This document shows, piece after piece, positions 1 through 11,629 of a DNA stretch of 64,000 nt (within the stretch, counting starts at the first letter, position 1; every line of letters starts with the position of its first letter). The stretch is taken from assembly GCA_928212115.1 (NCBI GenBank), contig CAKMRJ010000001.1:361927685-361991684 (forward strand), read 5' to 3'. The notes under the pieces are model-generated. The model was given only the letters and a program-made list of their open reading frames with translations. It did no database searches and was not told where the DNA came from. This DNA is from Lactuca virosa. Taxonomy: Eukaryota > Streptophyta > Magnoliopsida > Asterales > Asteraceae. The position numbers were made by a program, and so were the translations under genes.

Positions 1-1135
1 TTCTAGTTTCTAAGTACATTTTACAAATCTTTAATCCTAAAAATACACACACACTAAAATGGTAAACACACACAGCCACCTTGTGGTGGCAGGCGGTGGC
101 TAGCTGGTGGCAGCCACCACCTCACGGTGGTGGTGGGGTTTTCCTCGGTTTTCCAGCCAGCAATGACACACACACACAAACGCCTTAACACAACAACAAC
201 TGAATACGCACTCAATCAGGAACCTTATCGCGGAAAACAATGGTTGGAGATGACAGCCACCCCATTACCGTGGTGGTGCCGAGTCTTCTTGGTTTTCTTG
301 ATTCTCTGCCTTAATAATGTACATATTACACCATAAATTCCAAAAACCCACATGTGAACATGTACTCGCTAAACCACCTACAAGGCGGCAGAAATGCCGC
401 CAGAGCTAAAAGGATCGGTGGTCAAGGCCGGCAGCGGCAGTGGGGACGTACACCACGTTCAACCCACAAAATGAACGAAGAAAAGGGAGAGTGGGCGGCG
501 AGTAATCTTACCGAGAGCCTTCTGGTCTCGTGTCTCTTCCGGCTTCTCACTACATCTCCGGCAGCAATCCTATTGTGGTGGTGCTCCATAGCGGGGTTGC
601 AGGCGGAAAGAGGGTAGCAATGCAAGCAGCGGCTGAGGAGGCTCTGAAGGTGGTGGCGGCTATAGAGAATACGTTAGGGTTAGGGTTTCATGCATCTAAA
701 AACGAGAGGGAAGGAATGACGGGTTTAAGTCCCGTGTTCCTTTCAAACTTACTAACCTTTTAACAATAATGGTCCCTGCCTTTACAAATTCTTTTCAAAC
801 TAAGCCCAAAATTTACCATTTGGCCCCTTATCCTCCAAAATCTATTTAATTAATGTCCTAATAACTACCATGCAGACCCTGTCTTCATAAATTCTTTCAT
901 ATTAAACCCATAATTTACCAAATAGCCCTCAACCTTCATAATTCCTTACAAACTAATCCATAGTTTACGTTTTAACCCCAAATATTTAAAAGTTATGACT
1001 TTTAACTCCTCGAAACCAACACCTTGCTAAAATATTATGGATTTAGAGCTACAATAGAATATGTTATACATCTCGGGGTTTTTGAAATTTATTATTTAAT
1101 TACTCATTTTATTTAACTTCAAACGGAGTGTTACA
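1..1135 (+). mobile_element. 3' end of an LTR (element H) inserted in the left LTR of element D
   Basis: At 1135 the sequence changes abruptly, after a terminal TGTTACA, into sequence that matches the right LTR of element D from 'caaaggctt' onward. Bases 1-1135 are absent from D's right LTR at that point, so they are an insertion whose left end is outside the window. The TGTTACA end is typical of gypsy (Tekay-like) LTRs. The stretch holds CA-rich runs, GGTGG-rich segments around 80-140 and AT-rich tail sequence. Short ORFs here look random. The predicted target duplication is CAAAG (1136-1140), whose left copy should lie upstream of the window. Confidence 0.55.
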
Positions 1136-1169
1136 CAAAGGCTTAAAGTCACTGACTTTATGGAGTAAG
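1136..1169 (+). mobile_element. Left LTR of element D, first fragment
   Basis: These 34 bases align with 59537-59570 in D's right LTR with only a few substitutions. The same LTR resumes at 27540, beyond element F. The last 5 bases (GTAAG, 1165-1169) are the left target duplication of F. Confidence 0.8.
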
Positions 1170-1966
1170 TGATGGGTTTTGGTATAATACAACATCCTAT
1201 GTTGCACACACAACCCTAAATACCTTGGATCTATGTTTTCACTAATTATATATGCAAAGGTGTTTCCAAGGTATTAAGACTATAACTAGCATGCAAAGAT
1301 GTAAACTACACAAGATGCTAGTTAGTGTAACGACATACCTTTTATGTGGCTGGAAGTCTTGATGTATTTGATGTTGCTTGAAAGACTTTGGCCTTTAAGA
1401 ACTTAGTGCCCCAAGTGTTGCACCTCAAATGGAATCACAACTCACCTAGAACAAAGGTGACTCTTGGGAGAGAATTCCATGCACCCAAAAACCTCCATAT
1501 TTCCTTAAGAACTAGAAGCACACGTTCTTTGTCAAGAAGCATGTATTTATATGTGTGGTATTTCAAGGGTCATGGGTATAACCCAAATCCATACCCATGG
1601 GTTTTATGATCCATGGTTCATGTGGCCCAACTCTTTTTGTATCCATACATAAACTTGGTCCAACGTGGATCATAATCCCAACACATATAAATATAACTAA
1701 TTACCATAATTACTCCCCATAGATTTAATTAGTCTCTTTTGATCACTAAATTAATTCCAAATTAATTTTTGATCAATACTAATTAAAACATATGATTTCA
1801 TATTAATATATTAGAATTTATAGTATACTAACAAATAATATATAACATTCTCTCAAGAGTCCATCCTAACAAATTATCCTGGTGTTATGCAACCCAAATG
1901 GACCATGCTACTCTCGGGTCGAGTACATAACAATAATATTTATGGGCTTACACATCTAATCCAACA
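1170..1966 (-). repeat. 3' LTR of element F
   Basis: This 797-bp LTR has TG...CA ends and matches 24682-25031 plus 27168-27539. Compared with the right LTR it keeps about 73 extra bases (around 1428-1498) that the other copy lost, apparently by deletion between short similar sequences. Confidence 0.88.
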
Positions 1967-1979
1967 GTCTCCCACTTGG
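1967..1979 (-). other. Polypurine tract of element F
   Basis: Directly inside the left LTR, the minus strand reads CCAAGTGGGAGAC before TGTTGG. This is a purine-rich primer for plus-strand synthesis and fixes F's orientation. Confidence 0.7.
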
Positions 1980-3333
1980 ATAAGTCTAAAACTATTATTT
2001 CATATGACTCCAAGATCCCGACTAGCAATCGTAGCTCTTAAAAGCCGATGTCGAACTCTGACCTAGTCAATGACGTGTCCATTAGATAAGGGATCATATA
2101 TTCCTCCATTCTAGATATCAAATGGACTGAGACATGGATTATAATCATTCTCTCTGTCCATCTGTTGTTTCCTGATTTCCGATTTATGACGACCGACAAA
2201 TTGAACACATCAAATCAGTCCAGGCCCGGCCGAGCACTTACGTTTGTCATCACTAAATCATCGAGGGGCCCACATATATCGCTTTTATCCCTCTAAGGGT
2301 AAGGAATGGATAAACTTCGACTCATATGCTTGCTATATATACGCACCAAATCACACACAAAAATGCATTTTATAACACCAAGTTACTGGTGCGTTTTCAC
2401 ATAATCAATGTGTAACCGACTTGTAGACTGCAACTCATATCTCTTGGTTTGAAGAATATAAGATATTATCGTCTCATGATCACTCGTGATAAAAATCCAT
2501 GAAGTGAGTCAAATGAGCGTGGGTTTAATCCAATACTCGAATCTCATTCCAGGAGTACTCATGAACACTGCAGCCACTTTGTCCCAGACAAACTATAGCC
2601 CTTTCATGACAGTCTTGCCTCAATACCTACTTCCAAAGTATGATCAACTGTGGATGGTTTGAATAACTTAGTCATTCGAAAAGAATAACCTAGTTATTAT
2701 GCAAGTCAAAACATGCAAAGTGAAACACAAGAATAATCGAATCCAGTATGGTCTCAGAACATATGAATATAAATAAAAAACCTTTTATTTATCACCATAT
2801 TGATTACACATTATTTATTCTATAATGTTTCGAATAATCAACTTAATACTTCAATTGAAACAATAGTCATGCCATGCTCCAAGCATGCACACTATGTTTG
2901 TCCAAACAATAGCTATCCCATACTCCATGTATGCACACTATGTTTGTCTATTATCCTTACTTTGTGGAATAGATCAATTGAACATAATTCCAATGATTCT
3001 CATTTCACAATCCCAAATCCTTACTGCAAATGTAAGAATACCAAAATCCTGCCATTTACTGTAATCTGTTAGATTCTTAACTTATATGCCATGATCCTCT
3101 TGTAATGAATATGCACAAAAGTCACAAAGACTTGGCAACAGACATTACAAAGTATTCCAATGGAGAGCAATTCCGTGGAAATGAAGTCTCACATTCAAAG
3201 TACATTCCTTTGAACATCCTTCTTACACAGATTTGAAGAATAACTTCCATCTATGGAAACATTTCCATATTCCCATTTTGACTATCACTTCTGAATAAGA
3301 GTTGCCTCTTTTCCAGAATATGTCAATACGGTC
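1980..3333 (-). other. 3' interior of element F, no coding region recognised
   Basis: This is AT-rich sequence between F's purine tract and the Sirevirus A insertion, with no recognisable pol motif on either strand. It contains a diverged direct repeat of about 45 bp (2873-2903 and 2917-2948, sharing 'gcacactatgtttgtc'). The base pairs at 3334-3338 are the left CTTCC duplication of A. Confidence 0.6.
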
Positions 3334-3338
3334 CTTCC

Positions 3339-3959
3339 TGTTGAGAGAAAAACTTGAGACACACTTGAACAAACGTTAGAACAAGTATAGTTGGGGGATA
3401 GTTTATCTCAAAGGATCTAAAAGCTCAACAATAATAAGTTAATGAGTTAGATAGTTAGAGAGTTAGTTGCGGAAATGTAAGAAATATAAATGGCAGCAGG
3501 TGATATATCAAGTATACACATAAGTTGATTCATAACATGGAATGCATTCAGACCAAGTTAATAAGCGAGATCAAACTTAGTGATAAAGTCACGAATGACT
3601 TGCTCCGAAGAGAGATTGTATTTAGTTATGTTCTAGTGAAGTTTGAGAGTAAGAAGAGATGCGTAATCAGATAGAAGATAAAGATAGAAATGATAGTATC
3701 GAAGTTATATTGAATAAGTAAGAATGAGCTCTATTAATAGAGTCTCAAGAATTACACCGGATCACATCTCTAAGAGTAGCCATGCAAGGCATATTGGACA
3801 ATAGAGAGTATTACAGTAAAATAGATAAAGTTAAACTAAGTAGATAGAGACTGCGGTTGATGAAGACTTCGAGTGTGTGGTTGCTGAGGAAGGTCTGACT
3901 GCGGATGCTTGAGGACTGTGGTGGCTGAAGTTCAAGAGGGTCACTTTTATGATTCAACA
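3339..3959 (-). repeat. 3' LTR of element A
   Basis: This 621-bp LTR pairs with 19230-19848. The TATA-like site is mutated here (TATTAATA near 3733-3740), while the 5' LTR copy keeps TATAAATA. Confidence 0.95.
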
Positions 3960-3969
3960 ATTTCCCCCT
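3960..3969 (-). other. Polypurine tract of element A
   Basis: The minus strand reads AGGGGGAAAT immediately before the 3' LTR. It is the plus-strand primer and is conserved at the same place in both copies of element C. Confidence 0.85.
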
Positions 3970-3991
3970 AAGTGACCTCTTTAACTTTTCT

Positions 3992-5105
3992 TCAATTATC
4001 AAGTTTTAGAAACTTGATCAGTATCCACCAAAATTTCCTGATATTTTCCAACCAGGTGATCCTTCTCAAAATCTCGAACTTGACTTCGGCAGTTGTGTGT
4101 TTTGACTTTTCAAGTGCGGTTCGACAAACTTCAATCTGTTTTCTTGTGAGGCGGTTCATGGCAGTCATCGGAATAAAGTATTTGGTATCATTGAGTTTCC
4201 GTTTGAAGATGACTCCAAGATCTGGGAAGTTTGTTGCACCTAGGGATCTTTCCTGGAATCCTTCAGTAATCATGGGTGCGGGGTCAAGTGGTGGAAGATC
4301 AAATTTTGTGGCTAGGATAGGGTGAATGTCTGCATCAATTTTGGCAAAATCATAGACAGTTTCCTTCAAGAAAATACTTGCCCTCTCAAGTGCTATCTTC
4401 ATCTTCGGATACTTTTCGGATTTGTTCTGGAACACCTTGGCTATCAGAAAGACTTCTTCAGGGTTCATGCATGGGAAGTCAGCCTGGGTGCAGACATAGT
4501 CCTGATTCCTTCTTGTGAGAGTGTATTGGATGAAGTCAGCTTTCATGAACTTCCGGGGCTTGTAGTTCTTGACTGCGGATGGTCTATCATTCGACCAGAT
4601 TTTCTCTATGGAAGAAGCATGTTTGGCATACAATCGATTAAGTCTTTCGAATTCCATAGGTAGTCTCTTGTGGTCAGGCAGGTTGCGGTCAAAGGGATCA
4701 AATACTGTGAAGTATTTAGCATTGGGAGAGATTGGGACATCCCAATAACCATCAGAAGGGGGTTCAACATAGGTAAGATAAGGCTTGTAATCATCATCTA
4801 TCAGTCTTCGGTAGGGATTGATCCAGGAATTTACTAAGGATTCATCCATAGTAATGTCAAATCCGTTTTCTCTCTCCAGATGAGCTCCGCGAACTTGGCT
4901 ACTTTCTAGTCTTTCTTCTTTTGTTGCGTTGCGGGGGAGTCATTTGAGTGCTCGGATGACATGTTGGATGCAAGATTTTTGAAGTGGGGAGGGGTCTCTG
5001 GTCGCTCAGGAGAAGGACTTTTTTGAGTGATCTCCTTTTGCGGTGGTGGCGTCTGATGAGATGGTTGCGGTGAAGGATCTTTCTCAGTTATGATGGGGGG
5101 ACTTT
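3992..5105 (-). pseudogene. Sirevirus A third ORF, C-terminal part
   Basis: This is the C-terminal section of the downstream ORF, resuming after element B. The longest open piece is 285 codons (4849-3992) and ends about 32 bp from the 3' LTR. It matches the C element at 33199-34180: shared words include WINP, TLTRR, KVFQNKSEK, GFQERSLGATN and a hydrophobic, Trp-rich end near FWWILIKFL. Upstream of 4849 the same frame continues into a Pro/Ser-rich stretch, but a TAG replaces a Trp codon near 4909. I recognise no known family. Short hydrophobic runs contain Lys, so I do not call a membrane anchor. Confidence 0.75.
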
Positions 5106-5491
5106 TGTTGGTGCATGGAAATGCTCCACAAATAATGAGTGTTTATTAGGTTGTATTTTCCCTTTATTGTATTTTAGGTGTAAATACTCTCCCTCCTATA
5201 TAAAGGGAGAGTTGGTCATTTATTTCTCAAGCTAGCTTATTTTTCCTTAGTTAGAGAATACACTTCTCACAATGTAATCTCTAGAGAGAGAAAGTTGGTG
5301 GGTTCTCCCACCCAGGGAGAGTTTCTCTCCCACCATGTTCTTCATGCAATATTATTATTATTCTCTCTTGTTCTTAGTCTTTTCTCATGAACTCATAATA
5401 TGTTCTTCGTGTTCATACTTACAAAAACACGATTAATCTCGAGATATCTTACTTCCGCACTCACCGTTCGTTATAAAAATGGGTCTCTACA
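5106..5491 (+). repeat. 5' LTR of element B
   Basis: This 386-bp LTR has TG...CA ends. It contains TATATAAA (5197-5204) inside an inverted repeat, and a GGTGGG/CCCACC hairpin further downstream. Confidence 0.95.
5187..5211 (+). promoter_or_regulatory. TATA box inside an inverted repeat, element B LTR
   Basis: Arms CTCTCCCT (5187-5194) and AGGGAGAG (5204-5211) are perfect reverse complements around CCTATATAA. The TATA box would drive plus-strand transcription of B. The same arrangement is at 8442-8466 in the 3' LTR. Confidence 0.65.
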
Positions 5492-5493
5492 AT

Positions 5494-5505
5494 TGGTATC
5501 AGAGC
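5494..5505 (+). other. Primer binding site of element B
   Basis: TGGTATCAGAGC starts 2 bases after the 5' LTR. It is the standard plant copia primer site complementary to the 3' end of initiator tRNA-Met. Confidence 0.9.
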
Positions 5506-8349
5506 TGTACCTTGAAGATCTCACGGTTATTTTAAGGGAACGACTCCCGTTCGGTGTTTATCTTGTGATTTTTCTGTGTTTCTGCAAGAAAATTTTTTCG
5601 GGTTTCTTACCGGAATTTTTATATGAAGTTCGTTCTTAGTTCTATTTTCTGGGTGATTCTATCTTAGTAAAATAAAATTGTTGATGCTGCTGCTCGTTCT
5701 ATTTGATGCTGAAAAAGATGTTCTTAAAAGTTATTATTTTGTTGCTGTTGAAGAAATGAAGAAAAAAAATGGGAGAAGAATTTATTTTGTGGTCTCTTAA
5801 AAATGTTGAAGATGTTCTCCAGGAGGTTCTTTTTCTTGGATGTGAAGACACAAAGATTAATGGGCTTATTATTCATGGAGAAAATGGAGTATTTCTTTTG
5901 AAGACTTTTTCCCAGCACTTTTTCTCATCATAAGAGGTATTATCTTCATATCTCTCAATTTTAAATTGTTGTTGTGGATCTTTGATTTGAAGAAATTTGG
6001 ACGTATTATTTGTTTGCAAAAAGCATATTGTCCTTGTTACTCTTTTGGGTAAAGAGTGCTCCACTATTTACTCCCTCAAAAGACAAAAACCATGTTATAT
6101 TGTCCAATCCTATCACCTTTTGTCCCTAAAAACCCCCTGCACACTCCTCTTTTTGCCTTCCCAAGACCCACCTTTGACTTAGAATGCTTTATAAAAAGAT
6201 TCCCTCATTAAAATATGAATAAATGGCCTTTGTGGTACCATTTTTCATGAAAAATAGCATTTTTCGTCACCTGTTCAGCCCTTTCCGGACCCCCGAACCG
6301 CAGCCAAAAACTGCCTACCGGAGTCCCCTTAGAAGCCTACCCGCAACCCCTTCTTAGCCATGATCCGAGGTCCTCCCAGATCCCATTCGAAGCCTCGGTC
6401 AGCAGCCCTTGACCCGCAGCCAAAAACCCTCTGTTGCCCTCGGTTCAGACTCTTCCTTGCTTGGACCGTAGTCTCGCCTCTACCGTAGCCTCGGACCGCA
6501 GTTCGGACCGCAGGCGCTCCACTGCAGTCTAGCATGCGCAGCCTGCTTTCCTTGCACCGCTGGCATTTCACTTCGGTTCGGACCGCAGCCAACACCTTCT
6601 CATCCGCACCCAAATCACTCCATCAGCAACACCCCTTCATCAGCAGCCTTCGCCATCCGCACTCAGCCTAGACCCGCACCCAACCCTTGCACCCAAGACT
6701 CCCACTTCCTGGACCCGCAACTACCTCCCACCCTAGCCACCCTCTCTCATCCGCAACCTTCCCTAGACCCTCCTCCATCAGCAGCCTTCGGCCCTCCTTC
6801 CTCCTTATTCTTCCTTCAGCCCCTCCCTCCTCCTCCTCCCCCCTCATTTCCACCTTCTTTTTCCTCCCCTCCCCTCCTTTTTCCCCTGCTTTTTTTTAAA
6901 ACCCTCCTTTTTTTCTAGACTTTATTTTTTTTATTCAGATTTTTTTTTTCTGCATTAATTTTTTTTTTCAATTAAAATTTTTTTCAGCCAATTTTTTTTT
7001 AGCCATTTATTTTTTTTAACGCCAATTATTTTTATTTAGCCAATTTTTTATTATTATTAAAACCAATTTTTTTTATAACACCAATTATTTTTTTTAACAC
7101 CAATTTTTGCTACAACCGAACCTTGGATTGTCACATTGGTTCATTTCATGCTGGTTATTATTGGAAGAATACTCCTACCGCAGTCGGACTTCATATTATT
7201 TTTGTGATGTTTGCACCACAACGGCGATTGATCAACAAAGTTGTTTCGCATTATTCACATTATGGGATTTTATGACTTGTCGCTCTTGATTTTTGGTTGA
7301 CGAATCATGTATCTTGTGCATGTGGACTTACTTTCTATTGAAGACCACTTCAAGTGTTCCGGCACCGCAGTTTGGATATTTGGATATATTTTTGGCACAA
7401 CAGATTATTCTCAGCACAGCTTCAACAACTATGTCACCCGCCTCCTCATGACCGCAAGAGTATCTCTTTTACTCTGTCTCGTTTCTTATCGAGACCCTTC
7501 ATACATCTAGGGAGAGCTTCTCTATTAGCTCTTGGTATCCGACACTCTCCATCCGATGATTTGTTGATTTTTGATATCCGGTCATTGGTTATCAAAAATA
7601 GGGAGAGAATATCATCCAGATTTGGTTATTATGATTGTTTGAGTTTGGATTTTGAAGACTTCTAAAGACGATTATTTATTTAGTGATGCGATGTGGCACT
7701 TCTTTTTGGTCCTTACGGATCAAATTTTTGGCATTACTCGATGTTTTCCGATTCAGATTATTTATTATTCGGACTCTACCACAGGATGATTTTGTGTTCG
7801 CATCCGGTTCAGATCTTATGGTTTCACGAGTTTGGATTTGTGATATGTTGAAGACGAAGATTATTTTGGCAATGTGACGTGGCACTTATTTTTGGTCCTT
7901 GGATCAAATTTTCGACATTGCTGGACCATGTTTTTGGACTCACATTATTTTTATCCGGACTTCATTTTATGGATGCTTCACATTTTTAGCAGGTTATTCT
8001 TTGAAGAATTTCGGTGTATTATGATTCGAGAACTCGTGATATTTTTCAGACATTTGAAGCCGAAGTGTTTCTTTTATTGGATCTTCTACTTGCTCATGGT
8101 GACCTCCTTCTTCAGGTGATTATGACTGGTTTGAAGATTTGGATCTTATTTTTTCTGCTTCATTGGTTGTGCTTTGAAGCCGAAGACCTTCATTGTTAGA
8201 GATTCATGGCCAGTTTCAGACTTCACATACACTTCAGAGTTTCAGAGACATTTCAACACTTGATTTCATTTTATTACCACACTTGCTAGTCGGATTACTG
8301 TATTATAGCCTTGTATCACTTATTGGATCTCTCATCATTTGTAAGCATT
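5506..8349 (+). other. Non-coding interior of element B
   Basis: No retroviral domain can be read in any frame. From 6280 to 6900 the sequence is C-rich and pyrimidine-rich, followed by T-rich sequence with repeated 'ccaatttttt' words (6930-7105). Around 7685-7800 and 7870-7980 there is an imperfect direct repeat of about 110 bp sharing 'tttttggtcctt' and 'ggatcaaatttt'. Confidence 0.75.
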
Positions 8350-8360
8350 TAGGGAGAGAA
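8350..8360 (+). other. Polypurine tract of element B
   Basis: AGGGAGAGAA lies directly before the 3' LTR start at 8361. Confidence 0.8.
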
Positions 8361-8747
8361 TGTTGGTGCATGGAAATGCTCCACAAATAATGAGTGTTTA
8401 TTAGGTTGTATTTTCCCTTTATTGTATTTTAGGTGTAAATACTCTCCCTCCTATATAAAGGGAGAGTTGGTCATTTATTTCTCAAGCTAGCTTATTTTTT
8501 CCTTAGTTAGAGAATACACTTCTCACAATGTAATCTCTAGAGAGAGAAAGTTGGTGGGTTCTCCCACCCAGGGAGAGTTTTTCTCGCACCATGTTCTTCA
8601 TGCAATATTATTATTATTCTCTCTTGTTCTTAGTCTTTTCTCATGAACTCATAATATGTTCTTGGTGTTCATACTTACAAAAACACGATTAATCTCGAGA
8701 TATCTTACTTCCGCACTCACCGTTCGTTATAAAAATGGGTCTCTACA
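8361..8747 (+). repeat. 3' LTR of element B
   Basis: This 387-bp LTR is nearly identical to 5106-5491, with one extra T in a T run and a few substitutions. Confidence 0.95.
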
Positions 8748-8752
8748 ACTTT

Positions 8753-9214
8753 GATGATGGGAAATGCTCTTGGAATGATGGTCTTCTTCATCACTTCCCC
8801 TCTTGAGGAATGCAACACCGGAGCATCCTCAAGCCATTGTCTGAGACCATCGACTTTGGCATACACCTCCTGGAATTGGGCTTTAAGGGCATCTGCAAGT
8901 TGCTGATTGTCTGGGATGGCAGTGTTGAACAGCAGGTGGTGAATCTCGTTTGTCAGCTGAAGAATCTCGGGGACATGAAAGTTTGAAGACAAAGAGCGTT
9001 GGAGTCTGTTGATGGTGGATTGAAGGACAGAGATGGTAGACTCATACGCAGTGTGAGTCTCAACGATTAGTTTTTGAGAATGAGTGGACTGGTTTGCAAT
9101 GGCTGTTTGTAAATCTGCTTTTATTGCGGATACCTCAGAGATGAGGCACTCTAAAGCAGCCATGAATTGCTTGTGATCAGCTTGGCGACTTATGTCCAGG
9201 GATCTGATTCCCAT
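8753..9214 (-). pseudogene. Sirevirus A third ORF, coiled-coil segment
   Basis: The frame encodes a heptad-rich segment (words such as LECLISEVSAIKADLQ and NRLQRSL) predicted by eye to form a long coiled coil, then a conserved QFQEVYAKVDGLRQWLE motif. It is cut off at 8752 by element B. The equivalent in C is 34087-34876. Upstream, near 9215-9455, the frame continues through an 18-bp in-frame duplication (9280-9315) and a poly-Lys run. Confidence 0.75.
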
Positions 9215-9398
9215 TTCAACCTTCAGAGAGATGCGCTCAGCAGCCAGTCTTTCTCGGGTTTCCAGTCTTTTAATTCGTTCTATTAAGGACTGCGGTCCTA
9301 TTAAGGACTGCGGTCCTGGAATGTCTTCTGGTTACCGCAGCAAGAATTTGATCAACTTTAGCTTGCACACTTAGGAACTCTTTTCTGGTCACCGCATT

Positions 9399-9431
9399 CT
9401 TCTTCTTCTTCTTCTTCTTCTTCTTCTTCTT
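9399..9431 (-). repeat. TTC microsatellite coding poly-lysine in A's third ORF
   Basis: About 11 TTC units on the plus strand read as consecutive Lys codons (AAG) on the minus strand. In element C the equivalent is a shorter Lys run. Confidence 0.8.
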
Positions 9432-9455
9432 TGTTTTTGGCTTGGAGGTTGAGTG

Positions 9456-10169
9456 TTAAGAACCACTCGATTCTTCTTCTTCATCAAAAATCATCAGATC
9501 ATCATCAGAAGGGTTAGGTTGATTTACCTCATTTAGATCAAAATCGTCGAAGCCAAATGTGGGAGCTGAGCTAACTTCGAATGCGGTTCCTTCTTCTTGA
9601 GAATCACGAACAGATGGAGTTGGAGTTGGAACTGGAGGGACCTTGGATGTACCTTCACCACCAAGAGTGGTCTGAGTCTGTTGAATCGTCTCAGCCATTG
9701 CGGTCATCCACTCTTGTACTTTTAAGATGGTGGCTATGGTGTTGGCATTGTTGATTGCGTCCGCCCAGTACTTGGCTACAGATTGAATTTCCTGTTGTTT
9801 CTGTTGAAGTTGCTTGACTTGCTGATCCTTTCTTGCTTGGAATGCCCTACAGAAAGCGACATATTTCTTGATGTCGGAGTCAGAAACTGAAGTGTAATTT
9901 AACCATGAATCATTCGATTCATCACCGTCAAATCCTTGGTATCGCACCGAGGTGTCCCTCGGGTCCACGGATCCTTGCACATTGGTGCTCACCGTGCCTA
10001 AACCACCTGTAATAGATGTAAGCAGAGTAGGATTTCCTGAGCTTCCTTGGTCTCCTTGACCCGTGGTCAAGTCTGGCCTCGGCTCAGTTCTGTCAAGGGC
10101 TGAAGAATTGCCCTGCGGTTGGGAAGGTGTTTGCATTGTTTGGGTAACAGACAAAAGTATGGAGTTCAA
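9456..10169 (-). pseudogene. Sirevirus A third ORF, Gln-rich middle segment
   Basis: This 237-codon piece has a Gln/Lys-rich coiled-coil stretch (QQVKQLQQKQQEIQ) and then a Pro/Thr-rich linker and acidic end (DDDLMIFDEEEE). It stops at a TAA that replaces a Gln codon present at the same site in the second copy of C. A one-base deletion separates it from the preceding piece (10166-11077). It is one part of a formerly continuous protein. Confidence 0.75.
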
Positions 10170-11077
10170 CTCCTCAGGGGAAAGAAGTGTAGACGGGAAG
10201 CGCTGGAGACCTTAGGGCGAGAACCAATATCATCCTCTTGGGAGTGAACTGGGGGCGATTCTCCACGATGAGGTGAAATAGACACACCATCTGCGTCTGA
10301 GTGGTATTCGATTGTGGTGTTGAATGGGTCTGCGGCCACCCCAAGGACTACCGGAGCCTTTTGAGAGGCTGAGGTATCAGTCCGGTCATGCATTTGGCCA
10401 GTGGGATCGGTTTTCCTTTTCTTTAGGATAGCGATGGGTTGTTCATCCTCATCAGAATCACTTTCAGTGGATTCGTCATCCGAGGGCACAGTTTGTGGGA
10501 TTTTTCGTTTCTTTGAGGGTTCAGCTCGTTTGGGAGCATCTTTCTTCTTTGGGGTTCTTTGTTTCTTGGAAACATTACGGGGGCCTTGATGGGCTGAGAC
10601 TAACTGTTTGCGTCTTGGAGAAAGGTTGGAGAGAGTGGTAGAGGATGGGACTGCAGTACTACCAGGAATGGTGAGTGCGGATGTGGCTTGTAGAGGCGGG
10701 GTAGAAAGGTATGGGCTAATACCTTCCGTAGCCTCTATATGGTCTGTGACATCAGCAGTCTCAAGACCAAGGGTAGAAAGAATATGGACTGGTAGTCTTC
10801 GGATAGGTCCAAAAATAGATTGATCAGTAGATGGATTGTACCTTTTCGGATCTTTGGTGATGAAGAGATTGGTGTCGTTGCCCATGCTAAGTCCTGCATC
10901 CGCATGAAGATCTGAGATGCATAGAGACCAGAACCTAGAAAATGTGAGTTCGGTAGGGTTTTCTCTTGGGCTCTCTTTGAGGATGTACTGCAAGAAGTCA
11001 TCCCACAAGATCTGACCGTAGTTAACGTCGTAGCCAGTAAAAATGCTCCACACCAACTCCAGAAGCTTGAGACCCAT
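10166..11077 (-). pseudogene. Sirevirus A third ORF, second N-terminal segment with basic stretch
   Basis: This 303-codon piece begins with GLKLLELVWSIFTGYDVNYG, which continues the conserved N-terminal domain. It is followed by a Ser/Thr-rich linker and a strongly basic stretch (KKQRTPKKKDAPKR and SKKRK) that resembles a bipartite nuclear localisation signal. It is in the same frame as 11096-11629; a TGA at 11096-11098 replaces an Arg codon of element C. Confidence 0.75.
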
Positions 11078-11095
11078 ATTATCAGTGCCTCCGGT

Positions 11096-11629
11096 TCAGC
11101 CTGAGAGGCTGCGGATCACAAAGTGACAAACGAATTGCCACACCACAGGCAACTGATTCTTCTTGAATTTGCCGATTCCTTTGATCTTTTTCTGGTAACC
11201 CATTTGGTAGAGTGCTGAGGTGATGTTCGCCATGCTTGGAGTAAAGACCTTGGTGGAGGGATGAACAAGCAAATTGATGGTAGCTAGGAACTTTTCTTTG
11301 TTCAGGATGAACAAAGAATCGTTCACCAAATTAAGATGCACTTCTTGAAAATTTTCGAGGGGTCTGTAAGCAGAGAAGGCACATTTGAACAGGGTTGAAA
11401 GAGGAACAACGTCTGTGAATGAATCGAATGGGCCAAATAGGGGGTGATTGGTCAAGAACTTGATCATTAGCTTGATCGGAGCATTGTAGGAGGAATGCTC
11501 TTCGAACACAGCCCTAAAATTGCTTGAAGCAATCGTAGGCATTGGGTTTCTTGTTGCAGAATCGGAACCAGTTGGGTTTGCAGAGGCAGAGGCCTTGGAG
11601 AGTTTCTTCGAAACGCCTGATTTCACCAT
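11096..11629 (-). pseudogene. Sirevirus A third ORF, N-terminal segment
   Basis: The likely start is the ATG at 11629 (MVKSG), the same start as in element C; an upstream in-frame ATG at 11668 is not shared. After a Lys/Ser-rich leader comes a conserved domain with words NHPLFGPFDSFTDVVP, LFKCAFSAYRP, ALYQMGYQ and VWQFVCHFVIR. No signal peptide is visible. The piece ends at a premature TGA. The family is unknown to me. Confidence 0.75.

Larger units (their letters stand above)
5106..8747 (+). mobile_element. Element B: non-autonomous LTR retrotransposon nested in A
   Basis: B starts TGTTGGTGC and ends CTCTACA, flanked by ACTTT duplications (5101-5105, 8748-8752). It has 386- and 387-bp LTRs, a perfect 12-base primer site for initiator tRNA-Met and a purine tract, but no gag or pol reading frame in ~2.87 kb of interior. 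Size and content place it between TRIM and LARD-type elements. The two LTRs differ at only a few positions, so insertion is recent and later than A. It splits A's third ORF in opposite orientation. It must have been mobilised by proteins of another element. Confidence 0.95.

Noticed and set aside
127..763. Several 60-90 codon ORFs on both strands
   Set aside because: They overlap each other, lie in LTR sequence, have no domain, and show no conservation.
6329..6899. Pro/Ser-rich and Gly/Glu-rich ORFs in element B
   Set aside because: They come from a pyrimidine-rich non-coding stretch and appear on both strands.
3992..11629. Third ORF as a classical retroviral envelope
   Set aside because: No signal peptide, no clear membrane span and strong nuclear-type basic stretches; position alone supports the env-like label.
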